In this document: positions 1 through 10,375 of the stretch, piece by piece
How the letters are laid out: each line of letters begins with the position of its first letter
How positions within the stretch are numbered: the stretch's first letter is position 1
From: Hygrophila difformis
Lineage: Eukaryota > Streptophyta > Magnoliopsida > Lamiales > Acanthaceae
Direction: 5' to 3'
NCBI GenBank assembly: GCA_030278955.1
Contig: JAOANR010000005.1
Coordinates: 36,769,105-36,833,104 of the forward strand
Length of the DNA: 64,000 bases
Made by a program: the position numbers and the translations under genes
Notes under the pieces: model-generated
Databases searched by the model: none
Told to the model about the DNA's origin: nothing
What the model saw: the letters and a program-made list of their open reading frames with translations, nothing else

Positions 1-1036
1 CAGGCATCACAGCCAATATCCACCCCGCAGGGCCATCGGGACTCAACAATACCGGTGAAGGCTGATCGATCAAATCACATCATCATAACAACCCATCGGA
101 TCTATATTTATCAATACCAATGCAATGTCATGCATATATGAGTATAACAAGATGATTTAACACCTAACTCTAGGTTCGCATACCCTTCAACGCATTAGAT
201 ATCTAGACAAAGCCCCCTAGGCTTAAGCACAACTTCACAATTTATCAAATATGAAAAGTATTCATCATAACATGTTTCAACAATTCCATCAAGCCATTCA
301 GCGATTATCACGGGTTAATTATACAATCCATAACCTTCGAATAATTCTACGAGAAGTCTAAACCAATATTGGAGCAAAAATCAAAGCACGAAGATGTCGC
401 ACGCGCGAGACGGCAGTAGGGCTGCCGCCCTGCCTGGAACCGCGCGGTGGTGGTGCGGTTCCTGTCTAGACCGCGCCGCGGGCGCGCCGTCTGCGGCTGT
501 CCGGCGCGGTCACGCCATGTCCGGCGATTTCGCCGGAATTCACCCCTCAATACCCCCCAAAAACGTAATTTAAGCCATAAGACCCTTGCCTTGGTGTTTT
601 GGCGATCAAAAACATTTCCGGGAAGTCCGATTCGCACTGGATCGATCAAACCGAAATCCCCAAATCCTACCATTTCAAAACATCACCATATCACCACCAA
701 AATGAGCGAAATAAAAATCAATACGAAGAAGACGACGAGGTGAAAAAACTTACCACCAACCAATCGAACAATCGCTCAAGAAACGCGATGATTTGAGCGA
801 GTCCAAGATCACTCCCAAATCCTCCAACACGTCGGTCTCCTCTCTTTCATTCTCCCGTTTCTTCACAATTTTGGCCAATTACAAATGTTCCCCTTCTAAT
901 TCCAATTCCTATATATTTACAAATAGCCCCTTCTCACTTACATTTGGCTCAATTGGACCCCATCCGGACTTGGGTGAAATTTAGCCAATTACCGGAATAA
1001 TTATACAGTCTAATTTAAATAAGTTGGGCCACTACA
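1..1036 (-). mobile_element. Element A: partial 3' LTR of a Tekay-like chromovirus
   Basis: The LTR runs off the left window edge. On the minus strand it begins TGTAGTGGCCCAAC at position 1036. It is directly preceded by a purine tract (1037-1048) and an integrase with a chromodomain, so on the minus strand this is the 3' LTR. Positions 21-60 and 170-230 are closely similar to the solo LTR G (for example 20531-20560, 38220-38260 and 38361-38420), so A and G are related families. Positions 400-530 hold a GC-rich block full of CGCG and GGCGC words, at the place where G carries a TACTGTAGC array. No gene is visible in the LTR. Confidence 0.85.
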
Positions 1037-1048
1037 TTCCTTCTCCCT
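1037..1048 (-). other. Polypurine tract of element A
   Basis: On the minus strand the tract reads TAAGGGAGAAGGAA and is followed directly by the LTR start TGTAGTGG. This is the expected place for the plus-strand primer of a Ty3/Gypsy element. Confidence 0.75.
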
Positions 1049-1150
1049 TACGATCATTTTGTCCCCGAAATGCACATTCAAGGACATGATCAAAACAATA
1101 AGTAAAGGAACAGTGTTACCTTCTAATGATGGAGTCAAGTCCAAGTCGAG

Positions 1151-2278
1151 TTACTTCAGCTTCATATGCTCAACGGTTTTCCAAGTAGCATCTTCAGCTC
1201 CGTGCCTAGACCACAGCACCTTAACCATCGGAATGGTCTTGTGCCTCATAACTCCTTTCCTTAGCATCAATCACCCGAATTGGATACTCATCATACTCAA
1301 AACTTGCATCCAATTCAATCTCGACAGGCTGGATAATCTTAGATGGGTCATATACGAAATCTGGAGTTGAGAAACATGAAAAACATCATGAGCTCGACCC
1401 ACTTCAGCTGGCAAAGCCAACATATAAGCCACATTACCAACTCTCTCCACGATCTCATAGGGTCCGTGGTATCTTGGGCTCAGCTTGCCCTTCTTACCGA
1501 ACCAGCGTACTCCTTTCATAGGTGATACCCGCAGTAATACCCTATCACCAACCTCAAACTCCACATCTCGACGAGCTAAATCAACACAGCTCTTCTGTCT
1601 GACTTGAGCCTCTTTCATCCGGTCCATAATGATCCTCACTAACTCAATAGTCTGCTCAATCATATCAGGACCCACATTCACCTTATCTGTTGGATTATTC
1701 CCAACTAAAGGGCTCCTGCACTTCCTCCCATACAGTGCCTCGAAAGGAGCCATACTGATATCGCATGATAACTGTTGTTGTAACTGAACTCCACCAAACT
1801 GAGGTGATGCTCCCAAATACCCTGAAAGTCCAATGCACAAGCTCGCAACATATCCTCTAATGTTCTAATGGTCCTCTCTGTCTGACCATCTGACTGAGGA
1901 TGCCATGCAGTACTCATGCTAATCTGCGTGCCAAACATTGCCTGTACATTCTTCCAAAACTTGGATAGGAATATGGAATCCCGATCAGACACAATTTCCT
2001 TGGGAACCCCAAATCTCTTAACAACATGCTGAATATAAGCCTGGGTAAGCTGGCTCATAGTCCATGTCAGTCTCATAGGTATGAACACTGCACTCTTTGT
2101 CAATCGATCCACCACTACACAGATAGTGTCCATCTTTTCACAATCCGTGGCAATCCGGTCACAAAATCCATGGAAATGGATTCCCACTTCATTCGGGTAC
2201 TGCTAAAGGCTGTAGCAAACCCATCGCCCTCATGTGCTCAACCTTCACTCCCTGAGATGTGGCACACTTAGCCACATA
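1151..2278 (-). pseudogene. pol: Chromovirus integrase with chromodomain, decayed and truncated
   Basis: This is the C-terminal part of a Ty3/Gypsy polyprotein. In order it shows the end of the integrase N-terminal region, the catalytic core (VVVDRLTK, IVSDRD and HPQSDGQTERTIRTLED blocks), the GRKCRSPL and FGKKGKLSPRYHGP blocks, and the FHVSQL motif that leads into a chromodomain ending at a TAA at 1151-1153. Chromodomain plus RxGKKGKLSPRYxGP is typical of Tekay/Del chromoviruses. At least four frame changes break it: near 2200, near 2130, near 1840 and two inside the chromodomain (about 1360 and 1255). The N-terminal side ends abruptly at 2283, where element D is inserted. It cannot be functional. 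Confidence 0.9.
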
Positions 2279-2832
2279 ATCAATGCTAATGGCCAAAATT
2301 GATCATTATTTTCAATCTATTCGCGTGTCTAAACATGGGCATTTGATCGCATTCCGGTCTTATTTAAATAAGGAAGCAGTTGAATTTGATAGATATATGC
2401 AAGTTTGTATAAATTATAAGATGGTATTAAAAAACACAAAAATATTGTTATTTTATTAAATTTGTGTTAAAAAATCCAAAAACAAGAATAAAATATTAAA
2501 AATCCCACACTTGATAATTTATGGTTTGGTGGTAGTTGTTCGGTTGAACACGATTCCATTAAACGAAACACAAGCCAAATAATGAAGTGGAATAAATATC
2601 CATATTTATATTATTTTCAAATTTTGATATATATATTTATATTTATATTTTTTATGTTTATTTTTATTTCCTTTTATAATTAAAAGCAATTAGTAAATTA
2701 ATCAATTAATTGGAAAATGGAATTACAGGTGGCCCAAGAAATTTAACAGTCCAATCCAATTTGATCTGGCCCAGGAGCAACAAGGACTCGGCCCAACACT
2801 TTCAGGCCCATCTCTGAGCCCATCCCAACCAC

Positions 2833-2863
2833 AGAAACCCTAACCCTACCCTAACCCTAACAC
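2833..2863 (+). repeat. Telomere-like CCCTAA repeats in D U3 (5' copy)
   Basis: Four AACCCTA-type units occur in a row; the second copy at 62038-62068 has a slightly different count. This is interstitial, inside an LTR, not a chromosome end. Confidence 0.8.
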
Positions 2864-3090
2864 CCTACCACTTTCCGGCGCCGCCACTGCCGCCGGCCAC
2901 CACTTCCGGCCAACCATCCACCTTCATCTCCGGCCAGTCCGCCGGCCACCACTGTCCTATTTCTAAATCCGGCCACCACCGCATCTCAGCCACCATCAAC
3001 CTCTTGCCGCCACCACCTCAAACCAGCGCTGCCATCCCACGAAGCTCCATCCAGATCCGGCAGCCCCCGCTGCCTCAGCCGAGACCCCTT

Positions 3091-3206
3091 CTCACCATCG
3101 CCGGACCCCTTCTCCAACCAATTCCGACCGCCACCATCAATTTCAGCCAGCAGCCGACCACCACCCTCTCACCATCGCCGGACCCCTTCTCCAACCAATT
3201 CCGACC
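3091..3206 (+). repeat. Tandem 39-bp duplication in D U3, 5' LTR only
   Basis: A block starting CTCACCATCGCCGGACCCC occurs at 3091 and again at 3168. The 3' LTR has one copy at about 62331. The surrounding 2870-3480 is C-rich and rich in CACC triplets. Confidence 0.75.
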
Positions 3207-3610
3207 CCATCGTCGCGGCTCCAGATCCAGCCTCCACCGCCTGTCTCTCTATCGCCGCTTCTTGCTTCCGCAGCCATCCTCATCCCCTCCGCTCTCCATT
3301 TCCTTCAACACAGCCACCATCACCACCTCCGCCGCCCGTCGCCGTCTCCAGCCCCTGCCGGTGGAATCCATCCCATTGCACAAACAGCAGCAGCCGCAGC
3401 TCCCCGTCTCCGCAGCCATCCCCATTCCGTTCTCAACTCCGGCAGCCCTCCACTCTGGCAAGGGAACCCCAAAACACTCAAATTAAAATTGAGAGACAAA
3501 AAAGAAAAACGGGAGAGGAAGAATTGAAAGAAAGAAAATGGAAGAGGAAAGAGAAAATGGGAGAGGAAGAGAGGAAAGAGAAGAAATATTATCCAGACCT
3601 TTCGGGACCT

Positions 3611-4131
3611 CAGTCGCTAGAGGAGAAGCCAGTCGTGAAACATAGTCTAGGGATTGGGAGAGAAGTATCACGACTGGGGGAGAACTTGTTTAGGGACAGG
3701 GAAATTCCGGACCCCGGGACCCCAGTCACTAGAGGAAAGAAGCCAGTCGTGAAACATAGTCTCACGACTGGAAGGAGAGTCTCGCGACTGTGAGAGAGTC
3801 TTGAAAGGGTGTCTCACGACAGAAATTGGAGTCTCGCGACTGGAAGATCAGTCACACGACAGACACGGAGAGAGAATTAAAGTAGCAGTCACGAGCAAGT
3901 CACGTGACACACCCACATTCAAAATTCCCCACATGCTCAATCAACTGGAAAGTCCCGGGACTTCAAGTCCCCCAGAGCAATAATTTTCGTCTCTTCCCCC
4001 GGACCTCGAGCTCCCGTCCTTTGTTCACACAACCCTGAATTAAAAATGCAATTATATGTTGTGTCGCAAGACAGATTTGTTTCACGACACAGCAAAATTG
4101 TTTCACGACATGGTGTTATGTCTTGCGACAG
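3611..4131 (+). repeat. D U3 word array (TCACGAC / AGTCGTGA / GTCTCGCGACTG)
   Basis: About twenty short words related to TCACGAC, GTCGTGA, AGTCGC and GTCTCGCGAC are scattered in both orientations, many as CAGTCGTGAAACATAGTC or GTCTCACGACTGG. The array ends about 40 bp before the TATA box. The 3' LTR copy is 62770-63306. E has a different word family at the equivalent place. Confidence 0.75.
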
Positions 4132-4171
4132 GGTGGGCCTTAAATGGGCCTAGGGCTTATTCCTACTCATC

Positions 4172-4181
4172 TATAAATATA
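4172..4181 (+). promoter_or_regulatory. TATA box of D 5' LTR
   Basis: TATAAATATA is conserved in the 3' LTR (63348-63357) and is followed by a C-rich stretch (CCTCCCACCCCTTG). Transcription would start near 4205. The call is from motif and position only. Confidence 0.65.
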
Positions 4182-4781
4182 TCCTCCCACCCCTTGAACA
4201 GTAGCCTAGCTACACTTTAGTTTTTTTTTTCTTGTTCTTGGAGGCACCACTGTGGTCTTCAAAATAGTTTAGAATAGATAGTTTAGTTTATTTTTATGTA
4301 ATGTAGGAATAGACTTTAGCTTAGTTTTAATTCTTGTTTTGTAATAAATTAGTGTAGCTAATGTTCATATTTTTCAGTTTATATTTTTTCATATTTTGGG
4401 TTGAAAACACTTAATCAATGGGTGTAATTAAACCATGTTTTGGATTTTGTTATTAATAGAAGAAAATGTTCCAAAAATCTATTATGGATCACTTCCATAA
4501 CATTTATTGCTTTATTTTTATATTTTGGTCACTTGACCATTTTTATTATTTTTATTTAGAGTTAATTAATGCTTTCTTAGTTTTAATTAATGCATAAACA
4601 TTTGATATTTATCCCTTGATAGATTTAGTGTAGGTTTTATTTTAATTTGAGTGTATTAGCATAGTTGTATTTGTTTTTGCTACTAATTCTAGTTTTCTTA
4701 AATTTTTGTATTGTTTAGTATTCTGTTCTTGTTTTCTTTTTTTTAGGTAGTATTTTTTTTTATTTTTTTGATTTTTATTTT

Positions 4782-5751
4782 TGTTAGGTCCGTTTCGAGG
4801 GATAACCTGTGAACTTGTCCTGTAAACTAGTTCAAACACCTTTCGTGGACACGTTATTCAGTTTAAGATAATATGCAGCGGAAGATTAAAAACTGAAAAA
4901 CATAAAGGAAACAAACACAGGAATTTGTTGACCCAGTTCGGCCGTAGCCTACGTCTGGGGGATACCAATCCAGGAGTCTCCACTATATGTTCGAACAGGA
5001 TCCGCGATCCAAACAATAGTGAATTGAAATCTGCCGAACTCCAATCTCCAAGCGGTTGAATTGTCAGACCAAAACTCTCCCTAGTTTTGGTGAAGATCTC
5101 CCCGACCTTGCTTCAATTCCTTGAAGGCTCCCCCTTCAAGTTTCCCTTGGACGAAACCTGTCCGCAGACCCTCCTCTTCAAGATATGTCTTTTCAAGCGC
5201 GGGTTTGACGATGCCTTGAATAATCCCTTTGATTGAGTTCGTCTCCTCCAATCAATGGGCACATGAACACCTTGTCGATCCAAGTTTACTCAAGGCGCGG
5301 TTGCATAAAGATGATTACATCACCATATACAACGTGGATCAATGAATTCTTCACGGATTGATGAATGCAAGAACACGGGTGAAGAATTTCTTTGACACTC
5401 CAAATAATGAGAGGGAGAATTATAATTCTGTTAATTCCCTTACCCCAAGTGAATGGCCAGCCACTTATATAAATGCTCCTTTGAAGTGCAAGAATCGGCT
5501 AAAAAAGGTAAGTAGATTTCTTCCATGCATGCAAATATTCTTTGGTGAGATGTTTCCATGAATAGAGATTTTCCTCCCATAAAATCTTGAAAGAAATCTC
5601 TGGAAATTTGCAGACAGCTGCTGGGACGATTCTGGAAGATCTGCAGATATACTTTCCATAAATATGTTCTTCTGGATAAGATTTGGCCGGAGTCCATCGA
5701 TGGTGTTCGAACATCTTTTGTGAACACATTCTGCCAAAACAGGTCCTAACA
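4782..5751 (-). repeat. 3' LTR of element C
   Basis: It is 970 bp and nearly identical to 8687-9655. The minus-strand TATA-like TTTATATAAG near 5472-5483 matches the 5' copy. Open frames inside it (5440-5752) are LTR sequence, not genes. Confidence 0.93.
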
Positions 5752-5767
5752 ATCTCCCCCTTTTTGG
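5752..5767 (-). other. Polypurine tract of element C
   Basis: The minus strand reads CCAAAAAGGGGGAGAT and abuts the 3' LTR start TGTTAGG. This is the main plus-strand primer. Confidence 0.85.
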
Positions 5768-6100
5768 CAGGATGTGGTCCAGTTACAACTTAATCAAACC
5801 GATGTCGAACTTCTAAACATCAAGCATGAAGAACACCATCTAACCTCAACCACCAATTACACCAAGTCCTAATAAAACAAACCTATACTAATGCTCCGTA
5901 CAAAATATGTTCTATCACAATCTAGGAGCATGTACAATGCAAACAGCACTTGGCAACAAAAATAAATAATGATAAGCAAAATATTTTATTACTGGCCAGT
6001 GCATAACAGTAGTTCATAAAAATAGTTCCAACAGAAACAAAGAACAGAAAAACCAAAATCATAGAACAATATTACCAATAACTGAGCAGCAGCAGCAACG

Positions 6101-6231
6101 ATCTCCCCCTCAATCATTCATCGGTATGATTAACTTTCTCCCCCTCTGGGTCACATCTTGGCCAAAATAGGCTCTTTTAAAGATTACTTAATCTCCAACA
6201 CGGGGTATTTCAACATGGGATATCTCCCCCT
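6101..6231 (-). other. Additional polypurine-like motifs of element C
   Basis: AGGGGGAGA cores occur on the minus strand at 6101-6110, 6136-6146 and 6222-6231, besides the true tract at 5752. Multiple polypurine motifs before the 3' LTR are a described hallmark of Sireviruses. The rest of 5768-6493 holds no gene that I can see. Confidence 0.7.
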
Positions 6232-6493
6232 AAATAATAGCATTCAATCTTGATCATCTCTTTAACCATCTTCTCCTTTTGACACATAATAATATCCAAG
6301 TGCCTATTTTTCTTGGAGTCATCATCCTTGCACGCCATAAGATCATCATAACAATGAATAAACAATAAGAACAATTTAGATTGTATAAATATAAACACTT
6401 ATTCCATGAAGACTGCCGACGGTGCAAGGTTCAAGGTCCCTTATAAATGTTCCACATCTGTCCCGGTCAGGAACCTTGATCAGTAAAAGCGTT

Positions 6494-7592
6494 CTAGTCC
6501 AGAGTCCCGACATGTTTCATGAACATAGTGCCATATTCGACCAATCCTTTAATAAAATGATGTCTTTGAATTCCTCTTTCAGATTCAGCGTCAACATTTG
6601 TTTGTTCCACGGGTGGGGTTTGATCAGGAGTTTGAACCGTTTCCCTGGACTCCTGAGTTTTCTCTTTTGCTTTCACCCGTTCACCTACGATTGTTTGGTG
6701 ATTCTCCTCATTCTTTTCTTGATTATCACCAGCTTCAACCGGAATGGCCTTAAGAATTTCCCTCTTCGGTGTAACTTTCTCAGTAACATTTGAAGATTTT
6801 GCCACCCATACTCTTCTGATAGTTATCCTCTTTTTCATTTCTTCATTAGGCCATGACACGGGTCGACCATCAAGTAGATCTTTGATGATTCTTTGACAAT
6901 GGTTGGTCTTGTGTCCCTCCAATTTGCAATAGTCACATGTAAGAGGTACTGGAGGAGGTTGTCTTCTGTTCCATCTGTTGCCTTTAGATTGTTGAACAGT
7001 CGTTCGAACTTCATTTTTTGAGTAGTTTTCTTTCAACATTCCTCCAGAAATAAATTTGGTCGTGCCTTTATCACTAGATGAAGATCCTGTTGAGGATTGG
7101 TATCCAAGGCCTTGTCTATTTCCACTAGGCCTTCCTGCCGCAATAGCATCATCTAACTTGGCTTTGCCTTTGTTCAATCTTGCCAAAGTACTTTCTGCTT
7201 TAGCATGTTTTTCTTTGAGCTCCATCATTTCAACCGCCAATTGATCATGTTTAGCTGAAATTTGGTCTTTATCAACTTGTAACTGCAGAGTTCCACCTTC
7301 CAGTTCAGACACCTTCTTGGACAGATTCTGAGATTCATCAACCAATTTCTCTTTCATCTGTGAGACTGCTTATTTGCTTCATCAGGTTCTGATTCACCAC
7401 TTCAAGTTCCTCGACCTCAGTCAATGAGATTTCTAGTCTCTTAGTGGTTTCATCATATAGTTTAGATAACCTTGCAATACTCTTTTCCTGTTCTCTGTAA
7501 GACGAAGAACAAATAGGATTAGTAAAACAAGTATTGACTGAGTTGAGATTGTTACCTGGTTCGAACTCTGTGTCTGAACCCGAGTCTGAATC
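6494..7592 (-). pseudogene. gag: Copia gag extension: coiled coil and second zinc finger
   Basis: Beyond a TAG at 7593-7595 the gag frame continues through an acidic stretch and a heptad-like region. Near 7360 the frame changes, and a 287-residue frame follows to 6494. It has a predicted coiled coil in its first 70 residues, then a CX2CX4HX4C finger (CDYCKLEGHKTNHC), then RRVWVAK, then a charged Glu/Lys-rich tail. A first finger, coiled coil, second finger and basic W-V-x-K block is the layout I know from Sirevirus polyproteins just before the protease. Here the frame stops without protease or any pol domain. Whether the stop and frameshift are real or sequence errors cannot be judged. Confidence 0.75.
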
Positions 7593-8639
7593 CTAGGTGT
7601 CTGCACCTATAAGAGCATATTCCACTTCACTAGAGTTGAATTTATTGTCTGAATTCCTGAAGGTGATATGACAACTTTTCTCATGCTTTAGATTTGCACA
7701 TTCATCCCTGATATGGCCAAATCCACCACATTCGAAGCATTGGGCTCCTTTGTATTCATCATTTTTCCTTTGATCAAAACTGTCTTCATGCATTGGTCTG
7801 GATTTCTTGGATGGACAACTTTTCTTCCTGGCAACGTCTTGCTTGGACATCTTGTTTCTCAATAGACGGGTCAAACGCTCTGTGAGCCTAAATATCTCAT
7901 TATCATCACCTTCCTCTTCACAGTGATCTTCTCTGATATCATCAGGTGTTTGGACAGGTTGTTTGCACTCCGCGTTAAAAGCAATGCCTTTGACCTTAAA
8001 TTTGCAATGATCCATCTCCCAAGATTGTAGGATTCCCATCAACTCGTCAACCTGCAAGGTGTCATAATCTTTGTACAACTCTAAGGCAGCAACTTTTGCA
8101 TTGAACCTTTCTGGAAGCGTACCAATGATTTTACCTACAATTTCCTGTTGAGAATACACTTTTCCAAGCTGAAGGGCTTGGTTTGTTAGATCACGAATTT
8201 TACAAATATATTGACCAACAGTTTCATTCTCATCCATGCATAATTTATGAAATTGAGATTCAATAGTGATGAGACGAGACTTTTTTACCGGGGCCATACC
8301 CTCGTAGGTATTGGCTAAAGTAGTCCAGACGTCATATGCAATCTTGCATCCAGCAATAAGTCGATATTGATCATTCGTGAGAGCATTGTGAATGGCATTT
8401 AGGGCTTTGGAATTTCTCGTTGCATTGGTCCTTTCTTTTTGAGTCCACTTAGATCTGGGCTTGGGAACTTGAGTTCCATCCTCTTGTTCGATCATTGGTG
8501 GTTGATATCGTGTCTCAATAGCATCCCAAATTCCATCATCAAGTGACACAAGGAAGGATTCCATCCGATCTTTCCAGAATGTATAATTGGATCCATCCAG
8601 CAAAGGAGGTCTAGTAACCGATCCACCTTGGTTGTCCAT
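7593..8639 (-). CDS. gag: Copia Gag (UBN2-type capsid with zinc knuckle)
   Basis: This is the structural protein that packages the element RNA. The start is the ATG at 8639 (MDNQGGSVTRPPLLDG), 32 bp past the PBS; the open frame upstream is PBS and LTR sequence. LDGSNYTFWKDRM is the usual Copia Gag N-terminus. A capsid region follows (residues about 15-230) with the VWTTLANTYEG and KSRLITIESQFHKLCM blocks. Near the end is a CX2CX4HX4C zinc knuckle (CFECGGFGHIRDEC). The frame closes with TAG at 7593. The capsid and knuckle are intact, so particles could form in principle, but enzymes must come from elsewhere. Confidence 0.88.
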   Translation of the reverse strand: MDNQGGSVTRPPLLDGSNYTFWKDRMESFLVSLDDGIWDAIETRYQPPMIEQEDGTQVPKPRSKWTQKERTNATRNSKALNAIHNALTNDQYRLIAGCKIAYDVWTTLANTYEGMAPVKKSRLITIESQFHKLCMDENETVGQYICKIRDLTNQALQLGKVYSQQEIVGKIIGTLPERFNAKVAALELYKDYDTLQVDELMGILQSWEMDHCKFKVKGIAFNAECKQPVQTPDDIREDHCEEEGDDNEIFRLTERLTRLLRNKMSKQDVARKKSCPSKKSRPMHEDSFDQRKNDEYKGAQCFECGGFGHIRDECANLKHEKSCHITFRNSDNKFNSSEVEYALIGADT

Positions 8640-8670
8640 CTCGTCGATCAGGATCTCGCTCGAGAGCGTA

Positions 8671-8684
8671 TGGCTCTGATACCA
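8671..8684 (-). other. Primer-binding site of element C (tRNA-iMet)
   Basis: The minus strand reads TGGTATCAGAGCCA, two bases inside the 5' LTR (boundary at 8687). This is the standard Copia initiator-Met primer site. Confidence 0.93.
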
Positions 8685-8686
8685 AT

Positions 8687-9655
8687 TGTTAGGTCCGTTT
8701 CGAGGGATAACCTGTGAACTTGTCCTGTAAACTAGTTCAAACACCTTTCGTGGACACGTTATTCAGTTTAAGATAATATGCAGCGGAAGATTAAAAACTG
8801 AAAAACATAAAGGAAACAAACACAGGAATTTGTTGACCCAGTTCGGCCGTAGCCTACGTCTGAGGGATACCAATCCAGGAGTCTCCACTATATGTTCGAA
8901 CAGGATCCGCGATCCAAACAATAGTGAATTGAAATCTGCCGAACTCCAATCTCCAAGCGGTTGAATTGTCAGACCAAAACTCTCCCTAGTTTTGGTGAAG
9001 ATCTCCCCGACCTTGCTTCAATTCCTTGAAGGCTCCCCCTTCAAGTTTCCCTTGGACGAAACCTGTCGCAGACCCTCCTCTTCAAGATATGTCTTTTCAA
9101 GCGCGGGTTTGACGATGCCTTGAATAATCCCTTTGATTTAGTTCGTCTCCTCCAATCAATGGGCACATGAACACCTTGTCGATCCAAGTTTACTCAAGGC
9201 GCGGTTGCATAAAGATGATTACATCACCATATACAACGTGGATCAATGAATTCTTCACGGATTGATGAATGCAAGAACATGGGTGAAGAATTTCTTTGAC
9301 ACTCCGAATAATGAGAGGGAGAATTATAATTCTGTTAATTCCCTTACCCCAAGTGAATGCCCAGCCACTTATATAAATGCTCCTTTGAAGTGCAAGAATC
9401 GGCTAAAAAAGGTAAGTAGATTTCTTCCATGCATGCAAATATTCTTTGGTGAGAAGTTTCCATGAATAGAGATTTTCCTCCCATAAAATCTTGAAAGAAA
9501 TCTCTAGAAATTTGCAGACAGCTGCTGAGACGATTCTGGAAGATCTGCAGATATACTTTCCATAAATATGTTCTTCTGGATAAGATTTGGCCGGAGTCCA
9601 TCGATGGTGTTCGAACATCTTTTGTGAACACATTCTGCCAAAACAGGTCCTAACA
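8687..9655 (-). repeat. 5' LTR of element C
   Basis: It is 969 bp. A minus-strand TATA-like TTTATATAAG lies at about 9368-9379, which puts U3 at 9655 to about 9340 and R-U5 below that. Confidence 0.93.
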
Positions 9656-9748
9656 ATTTTTATTCCTAGTCCACTAGATCTAAAAGGGGATGATATGAGA
9701 GTGTTTTATGCATATTTGAAAAAATCTCATTTCCTACAATGTAATGCA

Positions 9749-10375
9749 TCACGTTGTAACCCCACGGGTTGCAACGTAATATTCCCGTTGTGATCCCACG
9801 GATGGGATCACAACGTAATTTTATGCAATGCAATGTAAGACCCAAATTGCTTCAAAATTTTATTTAAAAAATACTCATGTCGTGAGACTCACGTCGTGAT
9901 CCCACGGATCACGACGTGATTTTTTTTCCTATCTCACGACGGGAGTATGCCAAAATTTTTATAAAATTTTATAAAACTCCCAGTCGCAAGACTTTCTCTC
10001 ACGACACACTTTCAGTCTAGCGACTGGGAGCCCATATACTTAAAATATTTTATAAAATCATTCCAGTCGCTAGACTCCTGTCGTGAGACCATGTCTCACG
10101 ACACACTTTTTGTCTAGCGACTGGAGATCCATGCCTTGGCAAAAATTTTGAAAATGAACCTGTCGTAAGACCCATGTCGCAAGCCTAGGCTTACGACACA
10201 ATTTATGGCCTCACGACTGGGTCCTCATCCCTTTTGAATCAAAAAAATTCTAACTTCTTCTAGCGACATGGAAACCCTAAATTTCCAAAAATTCAGTTTC
10301 TCTTATTCCCCACCCCTCATGTCGTGATCCCCCCACGGTTCACGACGCAATTTATGTCTCACGACATGCTTGGCA
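9749..10375 (+). repeat. D downstream word array with perfect short hairpins
   Basis: The same TCACGAC/GTCGTGA word family as in 3611-4131 recurs downstream of the TATA box. Here it forms tight hairpins: 9751-9777 (11 of 12 pairs, 3-nt loop), 9786-9815 (13 of 13, 4-nt loop) and 9889-9919 (14 of 14, 3-nt loop). Further words are spread to 10375. The loops are CAC or CGGA. The region would be transcribed in R-U5. No gene is seen from 9661 to 12950. Confidence 0.8.

Larger units (their letters stand above)
4782..9655 (-). mobile_element. Element C: gag-only Sirevirus-like Copia element (TR-GAG type)
   Basis: The 4,874-bp element has two LTRs of about 970 bp (4782-5751 and 8687-9655), TGTTAGG at one end and CCTAACA at the other. 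It is flanked by ATTTT at 4777-4781 and 9656-9660. The uninterrupted site is seen in D's 3' LTR near 63945-63970. On the minus strand the order is LTR, tRNA-iMet PBS, gag, coiled coil and second zinc finger, several polypurine tracts, LTR. Protease, integrase, RT and RNase H are absent, so it depends on a related autonomous element. The two LTRs show about ten differences by eye, near 1 percent. Confidence 0.93.

Noticed and set aside
5440..5752. Overlapping 76-95-residue frames repeated at 9344-9633
   Set aside because: They are LTR sequence of element C appearing once per LTR; no known domain.
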